This document shows, piece by piece, positions 46,431-58,610 of a DNA stretch of 64,000 nucleotides. The DNA lies in the NCBI GenBank assembly GCA_032622095.1, contig CP136069.1, positions 67,543,319 to 67,607,318 of the forward strand, given 5' to 3'. The notes under the pieces were generated by a model, which worked only from the letters and a program-made list of their open reading frames with translations, was not told where the DNA came from and made no database searches. The translations under genes and the position numbers were made by a program. Origin of the DNA: Siphonodentalium dalli (Eukaryota; Mollusca; Scaphopoda; Gadilida; Siphonodentaliidae). Within the stretch, counting starts at the first letter, position 1. The number at the start of each line of letters is the position of its first letter.

Positions 46431-47130
46431 ACAAGGATGAACCAACGTCTCCTAAGCAAGGCACATCACCAAGCTCCATGCAGGGTTTACCGTCCTTGAT
46501 GATTCTGTAATACCGCTGCTGCCGGCGACATTTTACCCACTTTATACGCCTTATTAAGCACACATAATATCGAACACAATGTACACAATTGTGTAATTTC
46601 TACTTTAAGTTTGGAACGTCCCTCTAGAACCAAAGAAATATATTGCGAAACGGTGTGATTTGGTTCTCCAATTATTTTATCAAAACAAAATTATAAACGC
46701 ATATGGACGACAATATTCATGGCAAGTCAAACACAAGAGTTCTAATTTGCTGCCATTTTGCTAAGGAGCGTGCAAAATCGTCAACACAACTGCCGCTCTA
46801 ATTCTCCATTCTGTCAATTAGTTTTTAGTGCGGGAGTTGTTCTCAAAGCACATAGGAAACTTGACTTTGGTCCATCGAGGTTTCGACATTTTGTCTGGAA
46901 AAACCCACGCTAAATATAGAAAACCACAGACTAGTACCCAGCCGGTGACAGAGTCAGAAAGGAGGTATGACTGGTGCAATCTGGTAGAGATTGGCACACC
47001 ACAACGACAATATTAAAAAAAAGTTGGATCTCTAATTGAAAACTATCTCAAGCCTTGGTGGGACAAAAAAAGAAAATTACGTGAAGCATAGCGTATTAAC
47101 AAACAGATCGAAGCTAATAAATTAGTAGTT
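46431..47130. other. LINE interior of unclear coding content
   Basis: Short frames only. The part at 46828-47016 has no motif I can name. The RT and endonuclease expected here are absent, pointing to an internal deletion. Confidence 0.4.
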
Positions 47131-47883
47131 CCTTTTCCAGCTATTTTTTCTCCCGTGTGTGGGACAATTGCACGGCTGAAGAATCACAATTATTAGAAGA
47201 TATACAATATGAAGCAGCACGTATAATAACTGGGGCTACTAGGAGTTGTAATAGGGATGAATTATTGGTAGAAATTGGATGGCAGAAACTATCGAAAAGG
47301 AGAGAAAAATCAAAACTTGCTCAATTCTATAAAATGACGAGAAAATCAACCCCACAATATCTATATAACTATGTCCCAAGGGATTCAACAACTTCAAGTG
47401 GATACCCATTCAGGCACGATAACTTAAGACGTCCCTTTTGCTTTTCTACCTCTTTACAAAAATCATTCATACCACATGCTATTAAACTTTGGAATGAATT
47501 ATCAGACGAAGCGAAAATGTGCGAAACGGTTTCCGAATTTAAACAATTCCTGAATAAAGATTGTATAGAACCTCCACAATTCTACGAGTATGCATATACA
47601 CGGCAAAGTCAAGTAATCCACTGTCGAATACGTCTCGAATGCAGTAATCTGAATGATCACTTGCACCAAAATCACTTACAGGATAATTCCGATTGTACTT
47701 ATTGTGGCCTGACAGAGACAACTGAACACTTCTTCTTATACTGTCGAAAGTTCACGAACGAACGAACGATATGCTTCCAAGGTCTTCATAACAGACCATG
47801 TTTAAATGATCTTATTAAAGGATCTCAGTCATTAACACTAGATCAAAACATCGATATCTTCGCAAGCGGTGTGACTAATTAGT
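47131..47883 (+). pseudogene. LINE ORF2 C-terminal region
   Basis: From VWDNCTAEESQLLEDIQYEA onward it matches the region after the RT domain in CR1/L2/I-like LINEs. It includes ELLVEIGWQKLSKRREKSKL and KLWNELSDEAK, and ends in the Cys/His segment CTYCGLTETTEHFFLYC. That motif (C-x2-C-x8-H-x4-C) is the usual terminal zinc-binding motif of these ORF2 proteins. The frame is open for 241 codons to a TAG. It lacks RT and cannot be active. The good state of this frame contrasts with the rest of the element. Confidence 0.8.
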
Positions 47884-48715
47884 GCCCGGGCAAGCCCGGG
47901 CACGCCCGGGCAGGTCTTGGTGGTCTCATGGGCCCGCAGACAGTCTAATATGATGCCATATGGTAGTAGGATACAGAATAAGCATATAGTAGGAAAATTT
48001 ACTTGCTGTGTCGTCCACCGGCGGGTTTATTAACCATTTAAATGCCGATATTGACTAAAAGAACCCGGGAGAGCCCAGACGGACGCATAGACCCGACCAT
48101 ATTATATATTGATGACTAATGGTAGCGAGGCACTTACTAAAGGTATATATGGCAAATATTGACTCGCTATCTCGTTCGCGGCCGGCTTCATTAACCCCTT
48201 AAATGACGATATGCGCCAGAAGAACATGGCGCAAGCCCGGGCAGGTCTTGGTGGTCTCATGGGCCCGCAGACAGTCTAATATGATGCCATATGATAGTAG
48301 GATACAGAATAAGCATATATTAGGAAAATTGACTTTCTGTGTCGTCCACCGGCGGGTTTATTAACCATTTAAATGCCGATATTGACTAAAAGAACCCGAG
48401 AGAGCCCAGACGGACGCATAGACCCGACCATATTATATATTGATGACTAATGGTAGCGAGGCACTTACTAAAGGTATATATTGCAAATATTGACTCGCTA
48501 TCTCGTTCGCGGTCGGCTTCATTAACCCCTTAAATGACGATATGCGCCAGAAGAACACGCGCAAAAAGCCCGATCACGAGAGAGCTCGGGGAAGTCCGGG
48601 TGGCACCATGGGCCAGTGATCGGTATAGTGTGATGCCTTATGGCGGTAGGGTGGCTGGTATGAACATTTACTGCCGTTATATATCGTTCACGGCGGGTTC
48701 ATTTATAATATTGGT
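47884..48715 (-). repeat. 341-bp satellite, array A (about 2.4 units)
   Basis: Two units of about 332 bp start at GGGCAGGTCTTGGTGGTCTC (47906 and 48238), followed by a diverged third unit to about 48715. The orientation is opposite to array B at 51440-53696. Each unit holds the two half-motifs GGCGGGTTTATTAACC and CGGCTTCATTAACCCCTT. Confidence 0.9.
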
Positions 48716-49150
48716 GCCCACTCAATCAGGAATTGGCGGCATTATTGGCCATCCTTTATACGTTCCTATATACAACCGCATATTTTTTTGTGAAAAACTT
48801 AATTTACCCCCCAATGCAGTCGAAATATTTGCTCACCGCCACGTAACACGTCCAACAGTATGTATATACAAAAAAAATTACTCGTTAAATTTAAAGCATG
48901 CAGTTGAAAAAATTGTGAACCGCCGTCATACAATCGCTCTTAGATGGTCATTCTGATGTTTTTTATTATTATTTACAAGGACTGGCCCTGCGAATTTGAA
49001 CTTGTCGGTCGATATATTTTTGAATCCCTGACATTTCTGCACGGGACATGACCCACTTTCAAAAGCGGACATTTCTCCACCCGGACAGTTACCCACCCAG
49101 ACATTTACCCACTAAGACATTTACCCACCGGACATTTCCCCGCCCTGCTA
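48716..49150 (+). other. Spacer with GACATTTACCCAC-type short repeats
   Basis: 49060-49142 carries degenerate 13-15-bp repeats (GACATTTACCCACT, GGACATTTCCCC). A 140-codon frame at 48534-48956 starts inside satellite sequence and has no recognised domain. Confidence 0.5.
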
Positions 49151-49719
49151 ATAAAATATCCAGAGAAGATGAGTATACCTTCGATCTGGAGTCGTTACGT
49201 TTGCTTGAGGAATACGATGTTATCGTACATGGCTTCAATAATTATTTCTCAAAAATTCTTCCTTCCATTCGGCGTTACATATTCGAGCCATCTCTTCAAG
49301 GAAAGTCAACGATCGAGTGGACTAACAATTCGTGCGAGTCGATAAACCACCTTCTTAAGCTTTCGACAAATTGGAAAAGCCAAAAGTTACCAGAACTTAT
49401 TTCCAAAATCCATACCATCGTCAAATTACAACATATGGACATCAGACGAGCGATTCACAGACAAGGGAACTACGAACTTGCTCCACATATGAAGAAATTT
49501 CGTGTGCTTCATTCACAGTGGACAACTATGACAGACGAGGAGAAATCATGCAAGGTCCGTAAATTTTTAAGCGGTCAATCGAGGAAATCAAGCACAGTAA
49601 CATCAACAGATGGTACACTAACCGTTCCACGAACAACACCAACGGCACGAAAACCATCGCAGAAAAAACGTACTAAATCGGCAAAGACATCCAGCGCACC
49701 GAAAAGACAAAAAAAATGA
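49150..49719 (+). pseudogene. MULE-like transposase, C-terminal fragment
   Basis: The open frame reads YDVIVHGFNNYFSKILPSIR, then STIEWTNNSCESINHLLKL and LPELISKIHTIVKLQHMDIR, and ends in a basic tail (PSQKKRTKSAKTSSAPKRQK). 'EWTNNxCESxNHxLK' followed by a helical 'L..LI..' block is the pattern at the end of the catalytic core of Mutator-like transposases. The upstream DDE residues and the expected long terminal inverted repeats are not visible. The first codons of the longer frame (from 49048) come from short repeats and are excluded. Identification is moderate. Confidence 0.45.
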
Positions 49720-50301
49720 CAATACTTCTTATTTGATAGTGACTATATAGTGTCTATGTGATTTTAATTTGATAGTTCAATCGATGTTTCAATGTTTGTT
49801 TCCAAGTCCAATGTTGCAATTCTAGTGGTTCTGATTTTTAAACAGTCTGGTCGAGCGTGTGATACATACAAATAATGTAATAAGCATTGACAATAACATA
49901 GTTCGGTCAGTTTTGAAGAGAGAGCATCGTTACTATCCTTAGCGAAAAAAGGTCATGTATTAAATCACATATATATACATAGTTATATTCCGATTTTCTT
50001 TAGAGTAGCTTACTTTTCTGAAATTTTATTTGAATACTACAATGTCCTGGAATTCACCCATTTACGCAAATTGTTATGCTACAACACCAGGTTTTACATG
50101 TTTGATATGTACAGCCAGTAGCTAGTATTCTGTTAAAGTTTTAAACATTCGATCAACCTCAGTGTATTTTGAAAATACGTCAATATGGTATCAACTTCAA
50201 ATAAGCGATACCATTCTTATACAATATTGCAAACATCTGGCACATCATGGGTCACCCACTAAGTCAGGGGCCGTGTAGTAGATGCACATCTAGTTAGATC
50301 T
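49720..50301. other. Spacer without recognisable gene
   Basis: AT-rich sequence downstream of the transposase fragment; no motif. Confidence 0.4.
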
Positions 50302-50398
50302 GTTCAATAACATAGCTTTCGGCATCAGGCCTTTATCAGTGATGATATATCATCACTGACGAAGACCTTGTGCAGAAAGCTATGTTATTGGGTAGAAC
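50302..50398. repeat. Hairpin
   Basis: GTTCAATAACATAGCTTTCG pairs with AAAGCTATGTTATTGGGTAGAAC-type sequence, and CAGTGATGATATATCATCACTG forms a perfect inner stem. Arms are about 45 bp. The word CATCACTGACGAAGACCTTG resembles a motif often seen in metazoan LINE 3' regions. Confidence 0.7.
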
Positions 50399-51439
50399 TA
50401 TGCAAACAGTTTGAAAAAGTTTTGAATTATATATCTATTCACGTGTATGTATATATTATACTTTCAATTGTGCTATTAGTAGGTATGATTGTTATATATC
50501 TTGTGGTTCTCATATTTGTTTTGCTTGTTATTATTATTCATAAATTGTTTCATGAACATTCCTGGAAATCATATATGCACGAACTGTGAGAAACAAATTA
50601 GTTAGAAATCAATCACTCTTGAAGTTTAACATATGAACATTCCGCCAATCACCCAATTGTTACTAACTAGTTTTAGCATCCTTTGTTAACTGTAAACATT
50701 TGAAAATGTCCGATAAATCTTTCGAAAATACACATATATATGGAAGTTCGAGTGATTAGATTTCCGGGAAATGTTCTAAACAATTTGACAAAATTATATT
50801 CATTTGCCCTATATTGCAAACACGTGTATATATGTGTGTGTTATATAGTACTGTTGGTGGATATTTTTCGTTTCAGCTGTTGTGAGTTTTCCCCATAAAT
50901 GCTTTTATACTATCATGTACATATTGTTTCCCGAACATTCCTGGAAATTATACGCGTATACACAAATATTCTGTTTATTTGAGAATTTAGAAATTTTAAC
51001 TGATCTATACACAGAACAACTTATTTGAAGATAGCTATTCTGTTTTTCTCGGACAAAATGTCCTGCAATTTTAAGTTCTATAACTTAACAAAAGGGAAAA
51101 TATAGAGATTAATGGAATATAAATTATGCATGACGCATAGTTTCATTTCTGAAATTGAAATGACAATTATTTGGATGGAATTTTGTTATCGTACTTCTGT
51201 CTCCATTATAGTAATATCATTCAAGCGATTCTATTTCCGGGAAATGTTGTGCATAGTATGATTTTTACTTGCAAATATATTTATGTATGAAAAGGTGATG
51301 TGATATATATATATATTTTTTTTTTTATTATTTACTGATAGTGCCGTTTAGATGAAATAAAGTTTATAAGTTCTCTAAAACCTTATTATTTATTCCCGTA
51401 GTTCACCCCGTGTACGTGGTATATCGCCAAACCCGAATG
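50399..51439. other. Spacer without recognisable gene
   Basis: AT-rich sequence with no motif; a T-run lies at 51317. Confidence 0.4.
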
Positions 51440-53696
51440 TATCACCGAACCCGAGAAGTCTCCAGGGTTCTTCTAGTTAATATCGGCATTTAAATGGTTA
51501 ATTAACCCGCCGGTGGACGACACAGCAAGTCAATTTTCATAATCTATGCTTATTCTGTATATATCCTACTACCATACGACATCATATTAGACTGTCCGCG
51601 GGCCCATGAGGCCATCAGGGCCTGCCCGGACTTGCCCGGGCTTTCCCGTGCTCTCTTGGTGCAGATCGTCATTTAAGGGATTAATAAAGCCGGCCGCGAA
51701 CGAAATAGCGAGTCAATATTTGCAATATACCTTTAGTAAGTGCCTCGATCCCATTATTCATCAATATATAATATGATCGGGTCGCTGTGTCAGTCGAGGC
51801 TCTCCCGGGTTCTTTAAGTTAATATCGGCATTTAAAGTGTTAATAAACCCGCCGGTTGATGACACAGCAAGTAAATTTGCATGCTTATTCAGAATCCTAC
51901 TACCGTACGGAATCATATTAGACTGTCCGCGGGTTCAGGAGGCAGCCAGGGCCTGTCCGGGCTTGCCCGGGCTTGCCCGGGCTTGCGGCGATCTTCTGGC
52001 GCATATCGTTATTTAAGGGGTTAATGAAGCCGGCGGCGAACGAGATAGCGAGTCAATATTTGCAATATACCTTTAGTAAGTGCCTCGCTACCATTAGTCA
52101 TCAATATATAATATTATCAGGTTTCTGTGTCCGTCCGGTCTCTCCCGGGTTCTTTTAGTTAATATCGATATTTAGAGGGTTAATAAACCCGCCGGTGGAC
52201 GACACAGCAAGTCAATTTTCAAAATATATGCTTATTCTGTATCCTACTACCATATGACATCATATTAGACTGTCTGCGGGCCCACGATACCACCAGGGCC
52301 TGCCCGGGCGTGCCCGGGCTTGCGCCATGTTCTTCTGGCACATATCGTCATTTAAGGGGTTAATGAAGCCGGCCGCGAACGAGATAGCGAGTCAACATTT
52401 GCAATATACCCTTAGTAAGTGCCTCGCAACCATTAGTCATCAATATATAATATGGTCGGGTCTATGCGTCCGTCTGGGCTCTCCCGGGTTCTTTTAGTCA
52501 ATATCGGCATTTAAATGGTTAATAAACCCGCCGGTGGACGACACAGCCAGTCAATTTTCACAATATATGCTTATTCTGTATCCTACTACCAAATGACATC
52601 ATATTAGACTGTCTGCGGGTCCATGAGATCACCAGGGCCTGCCCGGGCGTGCCCGGGCTTGCGCCATGTTCTTCTGGAGCATATCGTCATTTAAGGGGTT
52701 AATGAAGCCGGCCGCGAGCGAGATAGCGAGTCAATATTTGCAATATATACCTTTAGTAAGTGCCTCGCTACCATTAGTCATCAATATATAATATGGTCGG
52801 GTTTATGCGTCCGTCTGGGCTCTCCCGGGTTCTTTTAGTCAATATCGGCATTTAAATGGTTAATAAACCCGCCGGTGGACGACACAGCCAGTCAATTTTC
52901 ACAATATATGCTTATTCTGTATCCTACTACCAAATGACATCATATTAGACTGTCTGCGGGTCCATGAGATCACCAGGGCCTGCCCGGGCGTGCCCGGGCT
53001 TGCGCCATGTTCTTCTGGCGCATATCGTCATTTAAGGGGTTAATGAAGCCGGCCGCGAGCGAGATAGCGAGTCAATATTTGCAATATATACCTTTAGTAA
53101 GTGCCTCGCTACCATTAGTCATCAATATATAATATGGTCGGGTCTATGCGTCCGTCTGGGCTCTCCCGGGTTCTTTTAGTCAATATCGGCATTTAAATGG
53201 TTAATAAACCCGCCGGTGGACGACACAGCAAGTCAATTTTCACAATATATGCTTATTCTGTATCCTACTACCAAATGACATCATATTAGACTGTCTGCGG
53301 GTCCATGAGATCACCAGGGCCTGCCCGGGCGTGCCCGGGCTTGCGCCATGTTCTTCTGGCGCATATCGTCATTTAAGGGGTTAATGAAGCCGGCCGCGAG
53401 CGAGATAGCGAGTCAATATTTGCAATATATACCTTTAGTAAGTGCCTCGCTACCATTAGTCATCAATATATAATATGGTCGGGTCTATGCGTCCGTCTGG
53501 GCTCTCCCGGGTTCTTTTAGTCAATATCGGCATTTAAATGGTTAATAAACCCGACGGTGGACGACACAGCAAGTCAATTTTCACAATATATGCTTATTCT
53601 GTATCCTACTACCATGTGGCATCATATTAGACTGTCTGCGGGCCCATGAGAACACCCGGACCTGCCCGGGCGTGCCCGGGCGTGCCCGGGCACTAA
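51440..53696 (+). repeat. 341-bp satellite, array B (about 6.6 units)
   Basis: CGCCATGTTCTTCTGG recurs at 52323, 52662, 53003 and 53344, giving periods of 339, 341 and 341 bp; earlier units are more diverged. Each unit is a dimer of two related halves of ~170 bp: CATTTAAGGGGTTAATGAAG with CCGGCCGCGA, and CATTTAAATGGTTAATAAAC with CCGCCGGTGG. GCCCGGGC palindromes mark unit joins. The array ends in GCCCGGGCACTAATTAGT next to an inverted LINE terminus. Confidence 0.92.
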
Positions 53697-53745
53697 TTAG
53701 TCACACCCTTCGCAAGAGTACAGAAATATATTCTACTTACAAAAA
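53690..53745 (-). pseudogene. Inverted LINE ORF2 terminus at the end of array B
   Basis: On the minus strand LAKGVTN and a stop precede GCCCGGGC repeats. This parallels FASGVTN and a stop at 47862-47883; GTGTGACTAATTAGTGCCCG is shared exactly. Upstream on that strand the similarity fades, so only the last codons are recognisable. Confidence 0.55.
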
Positions 53746-55086
53746 GATTCGCGACTAACTGAGAGAAAACAAACTATGCTATCAACAATGCGGCAACCCT
53801 TGTCTCATTGAACGGGTTGATGGGGACCATATGGGCGCTGGGGGTGGGCAGGCAGGAAGCTATATATATCCATTATTAATTCGCAGTCAACATAACTCAT
53901 TTAGATATTAATGATAAACCAGTTATCACCCATGTGAATATCCAATGGGGAAATTACAAATATAAGCTTACAAAGCTTACAGTCAGATCCTTTTCTCATC
54001 TCTTATATGCTGGGACACACGTGTTAACATTTTGTAATAAATATATGTGTTGTAATTAAAATTGTATATGTATGTACACACTTGCTATTGAGAATAAAAT
54101 ATTGTTTACACTAAGTTCCAGTGAAAGTTGATGGTAATCGCATTGGCAATGAAGCTGAGGCTGAATTCAGTAGTGAAGAGCTTGAAATGTAAGTTGAAGC
54201 TGCAGACACCTGCTGGTCAAATATATAGATTCACTATTCTGAACACACACTTGTGTCTTTATCATTATATTTAGCTAATTTTTTCAGTAAAGAGTCCCAA
54301 AAACACATCGCCTTCTACGTCTATTTCAAATCCGTCTTCCATAGTTTACTAGACGAATTACGTTGCTAATGTAAACAGGCGTCTGTCATGCAGTTAAGGG
54401 GGAAATACTCTAATCTCACCCGTAAAAGTGCAAAAACATTGTCTGTATTGCTTTACGCGCATGAATATCAAATTCAAAATTTAACGGCATTACAAGTGAC
54501 CCCCCAATTGGAGCTAACGTTTAATATAAGCGAGCTAGTGTGTAATAGAAGGAAGCTATCGTGTAATATAAGGATATAACGTTGGCACATAGTTGGGCGC
54601 TCGACTAGAGAAATATAGCATTTTGCGCGAACAAAAATCAATTAAATTTGATAGGAAAGCATATAATAAATATAGTTATGTACACGATATGTTTAATCTT
54701 ATGTTTGACAGTCAGCGATATGGTTGTGAGAGGGGCGTCAAAATTGATATAAAAATTGTTGCCAATTTCAACCAAACGTTTATATAGTCATCTTTATGAT
54801 ATAGGGAATCTAGTTGTGTTGTATAGAAATACTTAATTGGCGCCGTCCATGTCAGGAATGGGCGTCTGTGAGTGGCATGAAGTGGTACCATTCGAGTCAG
54901 GAATGGGGATTAGAGGAGGGAGCACCAGATTTGATAACGCATTATTTTCTACAAACGAATATATGCATCGCCATTGTATATATGACGAATCAACGATGTA
55001 CCAGTCCACGACATGTGAGTTGTAGTTTGACGACACGACAAAATTGTTCATAATTCTATTCATAATCTTACACTTTTATTACCATT
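53746..55086. other. Spacer, one doubtful exon-like segment
   Basis: 54122-54187 has an open frame (KVDGNRIGNEAEAEFSSEEL) ending in a GTAAGT donor-like site, but no partner exon is visible. Otherwise nothing recognised. Confidence 0.3.
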
Positions 55087-55330
55087 CATAAACTGTCGTG
55101 ATAGAAGAAAAAGAGACCAATATATTTCGTTTAGCTCTTTGTGTGGTGCCACTAGCCTAATAAGAATGCACCTATTGGCCGGTATTTTTTACTTTGCACC
55201 AAATGGACATTTTTACCTTGCATCAACTGTCGTGACAGAAGATAAGGAGACCATAATGGTATTTTGTTTAGTTCTTTGTGTGGTGCCACTAGCCTATCCA
55301 AAATGCACCAATTGGCCAGTTCATGGAACT
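55087..55330 (+). repeat. Two ~125-bp direct copies
   Basis: AACTGTCGTGA(T/C)AGAAGA, GTTTAG(C/T)TCTTTGTGTGG and TGCCACTAGCCTA occur at about 55090-55200 and again at 55222-55330 in the same order. Confidence 0.75.
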
Positions 55331-55604
55331 AACCGTAAATCATGGTACTGAGTGTTTTGTTCATAGCACGTTCATTACATAATGTATCCTCATATAATGT
55401 CTTATCTTGGTTTCTGGTAGAGAAATTAGACACCCTGTCTGTGATACCAACAAGACATTCGATAATAATGCGGCATCGGTGTCTACTAATCAAGATTGAA
55501 AATATGAGAATTGTCAGCTCAACAGATGAGTAGAGCTAATGGATCAGCACTTGACACTCTATTTTGGTATGCGTGTTGGTCTACATAAACTATATTTTGG
55601 ACAA

Positions 55605-56551
55605 TGATCACGCTGGTCATCTTATAATACGCGCTGCGGGAAAATATAGAGTAAACCCCGTTGGGGACACGAGTGAAGACCACAGGTAGGTTTGTTTTGA
55701 GGGAAATCTTTTCATTAATTGTTTTTCTTCGGACACAAGTCCGGTTCCACGAGGTGCTTGATGAACCCATCTTCAACCAAATGTCGACGAATAGCGCTCC
55801 ATAAAGTGACAAATTTCTCGATGAATTTGTGAGAATAAGCTTCATTTTTTCAAATTAGTGTGTTTTCAGCTCCAAGATGAGTGCGTGGTGATAAATTTGG
55901 ACATCGTTGTCAACGTTACATTGTTATAGATAGTTTAGGAAACTAAATCTACATTCACATTGGAATTTGCTACATTCAAGTATAGGAAAATGTTGACAAT
56001 TGCATGTGATACTCCACAGTGTCGGAGTAAACCCCGAAGCGGGCACCATTTTACCCGCATCGCAGTTTACTCCTGCCCGCATTACGTTTTAATCTATGGA
56101 TGTACGGTATGTTTTTGAAAGATGTCTTTATTCGAGTTACTGGAAAGGGATTTGGTTTTTTTTAGTATCAAAACACGTCACGGGTAGAGTATCCCATATA
56201 GATTGTTCCACATTTTTTAAAACAAATCTCGAGAAGTGCTTGCAGTGAAAGTTTTGTTGAATGGAACTTAAATTTACCCCGAAATTCCGAATGCGCTCGA
56301 CTAAGATTGTGTTTTTCTCGAGAACTAATATCTGAATTTTATCTGAACTCCTGTCACAGCAAAAAGAGGCATTGCCTATCATACATATGTCTTCCATTGG
56401 TTGGTACAGCTTCTAAATTGAATAATTTTAACTGATTAGCCCTGCACTATATGATGATATGAAAAACTGTTATAGCCCAATGTGCGGTTTACTGACGCCC
56501 ACACCGGGGTTTACTGCCCGCAGTGGGGATTATAGGATGACCAGCGTGATG
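55605..56551. mobile_element. Non-autonomous element with ~60-bp terminal inverted repeats
   Basis: ATCACGCTGGTCATCTTATA at 55606 pairs with the inverse of 56531-56550. Inward, CTGCGGG and GTAAACCCCG(T) have inverted partners near 56505-56518. A further GTAAACCCCGAAGCGGG with a complementary CCGCATCGCAGTTTAC lies at 56027-56068 inside. The two short minus-strand frames have no recognised domain. Confidence 0.65.
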
Positions 56552-56569
56552 ATACACACAATATAAGGC

Positions 56570-57175
56570 TTGTTGCACACCAATTTGATTATTTGTGCGA
56601 AATACAGATTTCAAAACGTAGAATCAAAAAGTAGTCTTGTCCTTGGTCAATAAAAACCGACAAACGTCATTGGCGACGTCAACTTTAACAGAAGATATCG
56701 ACTAATTTATGAGGTATAGTCTACAAAATTTACATGTTTGTACAATTAAATAGATAAATATCGACCTCAGTTGTAGTATATTACAAGCTACAATTATCTT
56801 CAGAGGAGTGTGCAATAATCATAGAACAATAGATTTTGTGAACATGTTATTTCACTCGTGCCTTGTGCTGCGAGGTAAAACTCGAACATCCGGTTCTTTT
56901 ACCATCGCTTCACAACACACTCGTGAAATAACGTTAACCTGTTCACACAACGTGTCGTTCCATATATTTAGTGCACACCCATTGGTTTATACAGCAAAAT
57001 ACAATTGATTTCCCAACGTTCAATAAAATGTGTTGTCTTGTTCCTCGACAATACAAACCGATTACATCGACAGCGTCAATTGTGACAGAAAATGTCTTCA
57101 CAAAATTATGAGGTATAGTGTACTTAAATCACAAGTTTTTCAATTAACGCATTATCTTACTCGTATTTAAATTCG
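56570..57175 (+). repeat. Diverged direct duplication
   Basis: CTTGTCCTTGGTCAATA/AAAACCGACAAACGTC at 56638 recurs as CTTGTTCCTCGACAATACAAACCGATTACATC at 57038. In both, TTATGAGGTATAGT(C/G)TAC follows about 90 bp later. Unit spacing is about 400 bp. Confidence 0.65.
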
Positions 57176-57516
57176 TGCAGTATAATTTTTCCCTCAGTTT
57201 TAATTTCGCGCACATTGAATTCGGACGCAACCTGATGTGCGAAATCAAACTGACAGAACTATTTCAGTAACATTTATATATCCGTTAGCATTCAGTTACG
57301 GTTCTTAACAGTCTGAGGTAGATTTACTAATAATTAAAAATCATCAGCTCTACAGCGCGCAGAATATAATTTAATTATTTAGTTGTGAAGACAGTTTATT
57401 CTACAAATGCTAATACACTTGTTCCAATAATAATAACGGTGTGTCAATAGTTATGGATGGACATCACTAGCCTGAAACCGAAAAACGTGAAGTGACAATA
57501 GAGACTTTAGCAAAAT
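57176..57516. other. Spacer without recognisable gene
   Basis: No motif seen. Confidence 0.4.
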
Positions 57517-57984
57517 CACGAATAAGTAAGTAAGTAAGTAATGCTTTATTCCCAGCCAATTGGTAATTTGGTACATGAGAAAACATATAATACACTATGT
57601 ACAAATGAGAACGCTCCGGTCCAAATATTTGAAAATACACATGCAAACAGTAAATAATCATCACACCCAATATATAACAACAATTATGCATACATACAAT
57701 TATATATATGCGTGAAACTATCTGTACTTCCTTAAACAATTACAACTTAAAAAAAGGACTGTTAACTTTCGCTTGTAAGAATATGAGACTATTAAATGCA
57801 TTTTAATAGAAATTTGAAAGCAAATTATTCAACATTTACAAAAATGCAATTAGGTTTCGTTCTATTAAATTTTGTTGTATATATCAATATATGCGTGAGT
57901 TATGTGGGAGAAACAAAAAACAAAAAACAAAAAACAAAACAAACAAAACAAAACAAACAGTTGGAACCGTTATCGAATTTTGTT

Positions 57985-58150
57985 CAATCCAATTTTGATG
58001 AAAGTCGACAGTTTGCGGAGCTTTATCATGTCGTCAGAGTTCAATAAATTGTAGAAAGTGTCTCTCGATGGGCTAGTCCATTGCCATTTGTCGAAGTATT
58101 TAGCTCTAAGCTCATTTAATTCTGGACAGACCATTACAAAATGAAAGTGT
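57985..58150 (-). pseudogene. LINE ORF2 extreme C-terminus
   Basis: On the minus strand HFVMVCPELNELRAKYFDKW, then LLNSDDMIKLRKLSTFIKIG and LNKIR with a stop, fits the '(H)FLxxCPxYxxLRxKY' end found in many LINE ORF2 proteins. A stop directly precedes it and it is in a different frame from the endonuclease part, which places a deletion junction near 58150. Confidence 0.6.
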
Positions 58151-58390
58151 TAGCACACATCTGGATGACTTTTTCGCAGCTATTAATATACCACCAGCGC
58201 GACTATGGCTTACAGTTGGCTTACATACATTTGATATAATTTCAAAGTTTGGAATATCAACTGTTTCCTCGGCAAAAAGTTTCGTTTCCGACAGGCATAC
58301 TATGTCATACCCATTTAAGAGTGACATAAATTCGGGGTAATGCAGGCGCTTCCGTAAGCCTCCCACATTCATAGCTAGGATTTTCAACAT
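58151..58390 (-). pseudogene. LINE endonuclease, N-terminal segment
   Basis: The translation has LKILAMNVGGLRKRLHYPEF, NGYDIVCLSETKLFAEETVD and SRAGGILIAAKKS. These are the first catalytic blocks of an EEP endonuclease (N in MNVGGL, E in SETK, and the GG block). The frame runs upstream into an Asp-rich stretch encoded by the GAT tract. The GDFN block and everything after it are deleted. Confidence 0.8.
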
Positions 58391-58610
58391 CCCATCATTA
58401 TCATCATCAGTATCATCATCATTATCATCATCATCATCATCAGCATTACTTGTATCATCCCTACCGTCTTCATCATCATCACCATCATCATCATCACCAC
58501 CGTTATCGTAGTCGTCATAAAACTCAACAGCAACATCATCGTCGTCGCAATCACTAGCGTCAGATTCACCACCATCATCGTCATCATCAACATCGTCGTA
58601 TATGTATCTA
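58385..58610 (-). repeat. (GAT)n-rich tract upstream of LINE endonuclease
   Basis: Imperfect GAT/GAC triplets on the LINE coding strand, giving an Asp-rich reading. Confidence 0.9.

Larger units (their letters stand above)
45391..47883 (+). mobile_element. LINE remnant, internally deleted, ending at a satellite array
   Basis: It contains ORF1 pieces (coiled coil, then an RRM-like segment) and, after a gap, the last ~240 codons of ORF2. The endonuclease and RT are missing. The ORF2 stop codon lies inside ACTAATTAGTG and is followed at once by GCCCGGGC-rich 341-bp satellite units, as though the satellite were its 3' UTR. A related LINE terminus occurs inverted at 53697. Confidence 0.75.

Noticed and set aside
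47884-53696. CRISPR-like array
   Set aside because: The 341-bp period, absence of spacers and eukaryotic context show it is satellite DNA.
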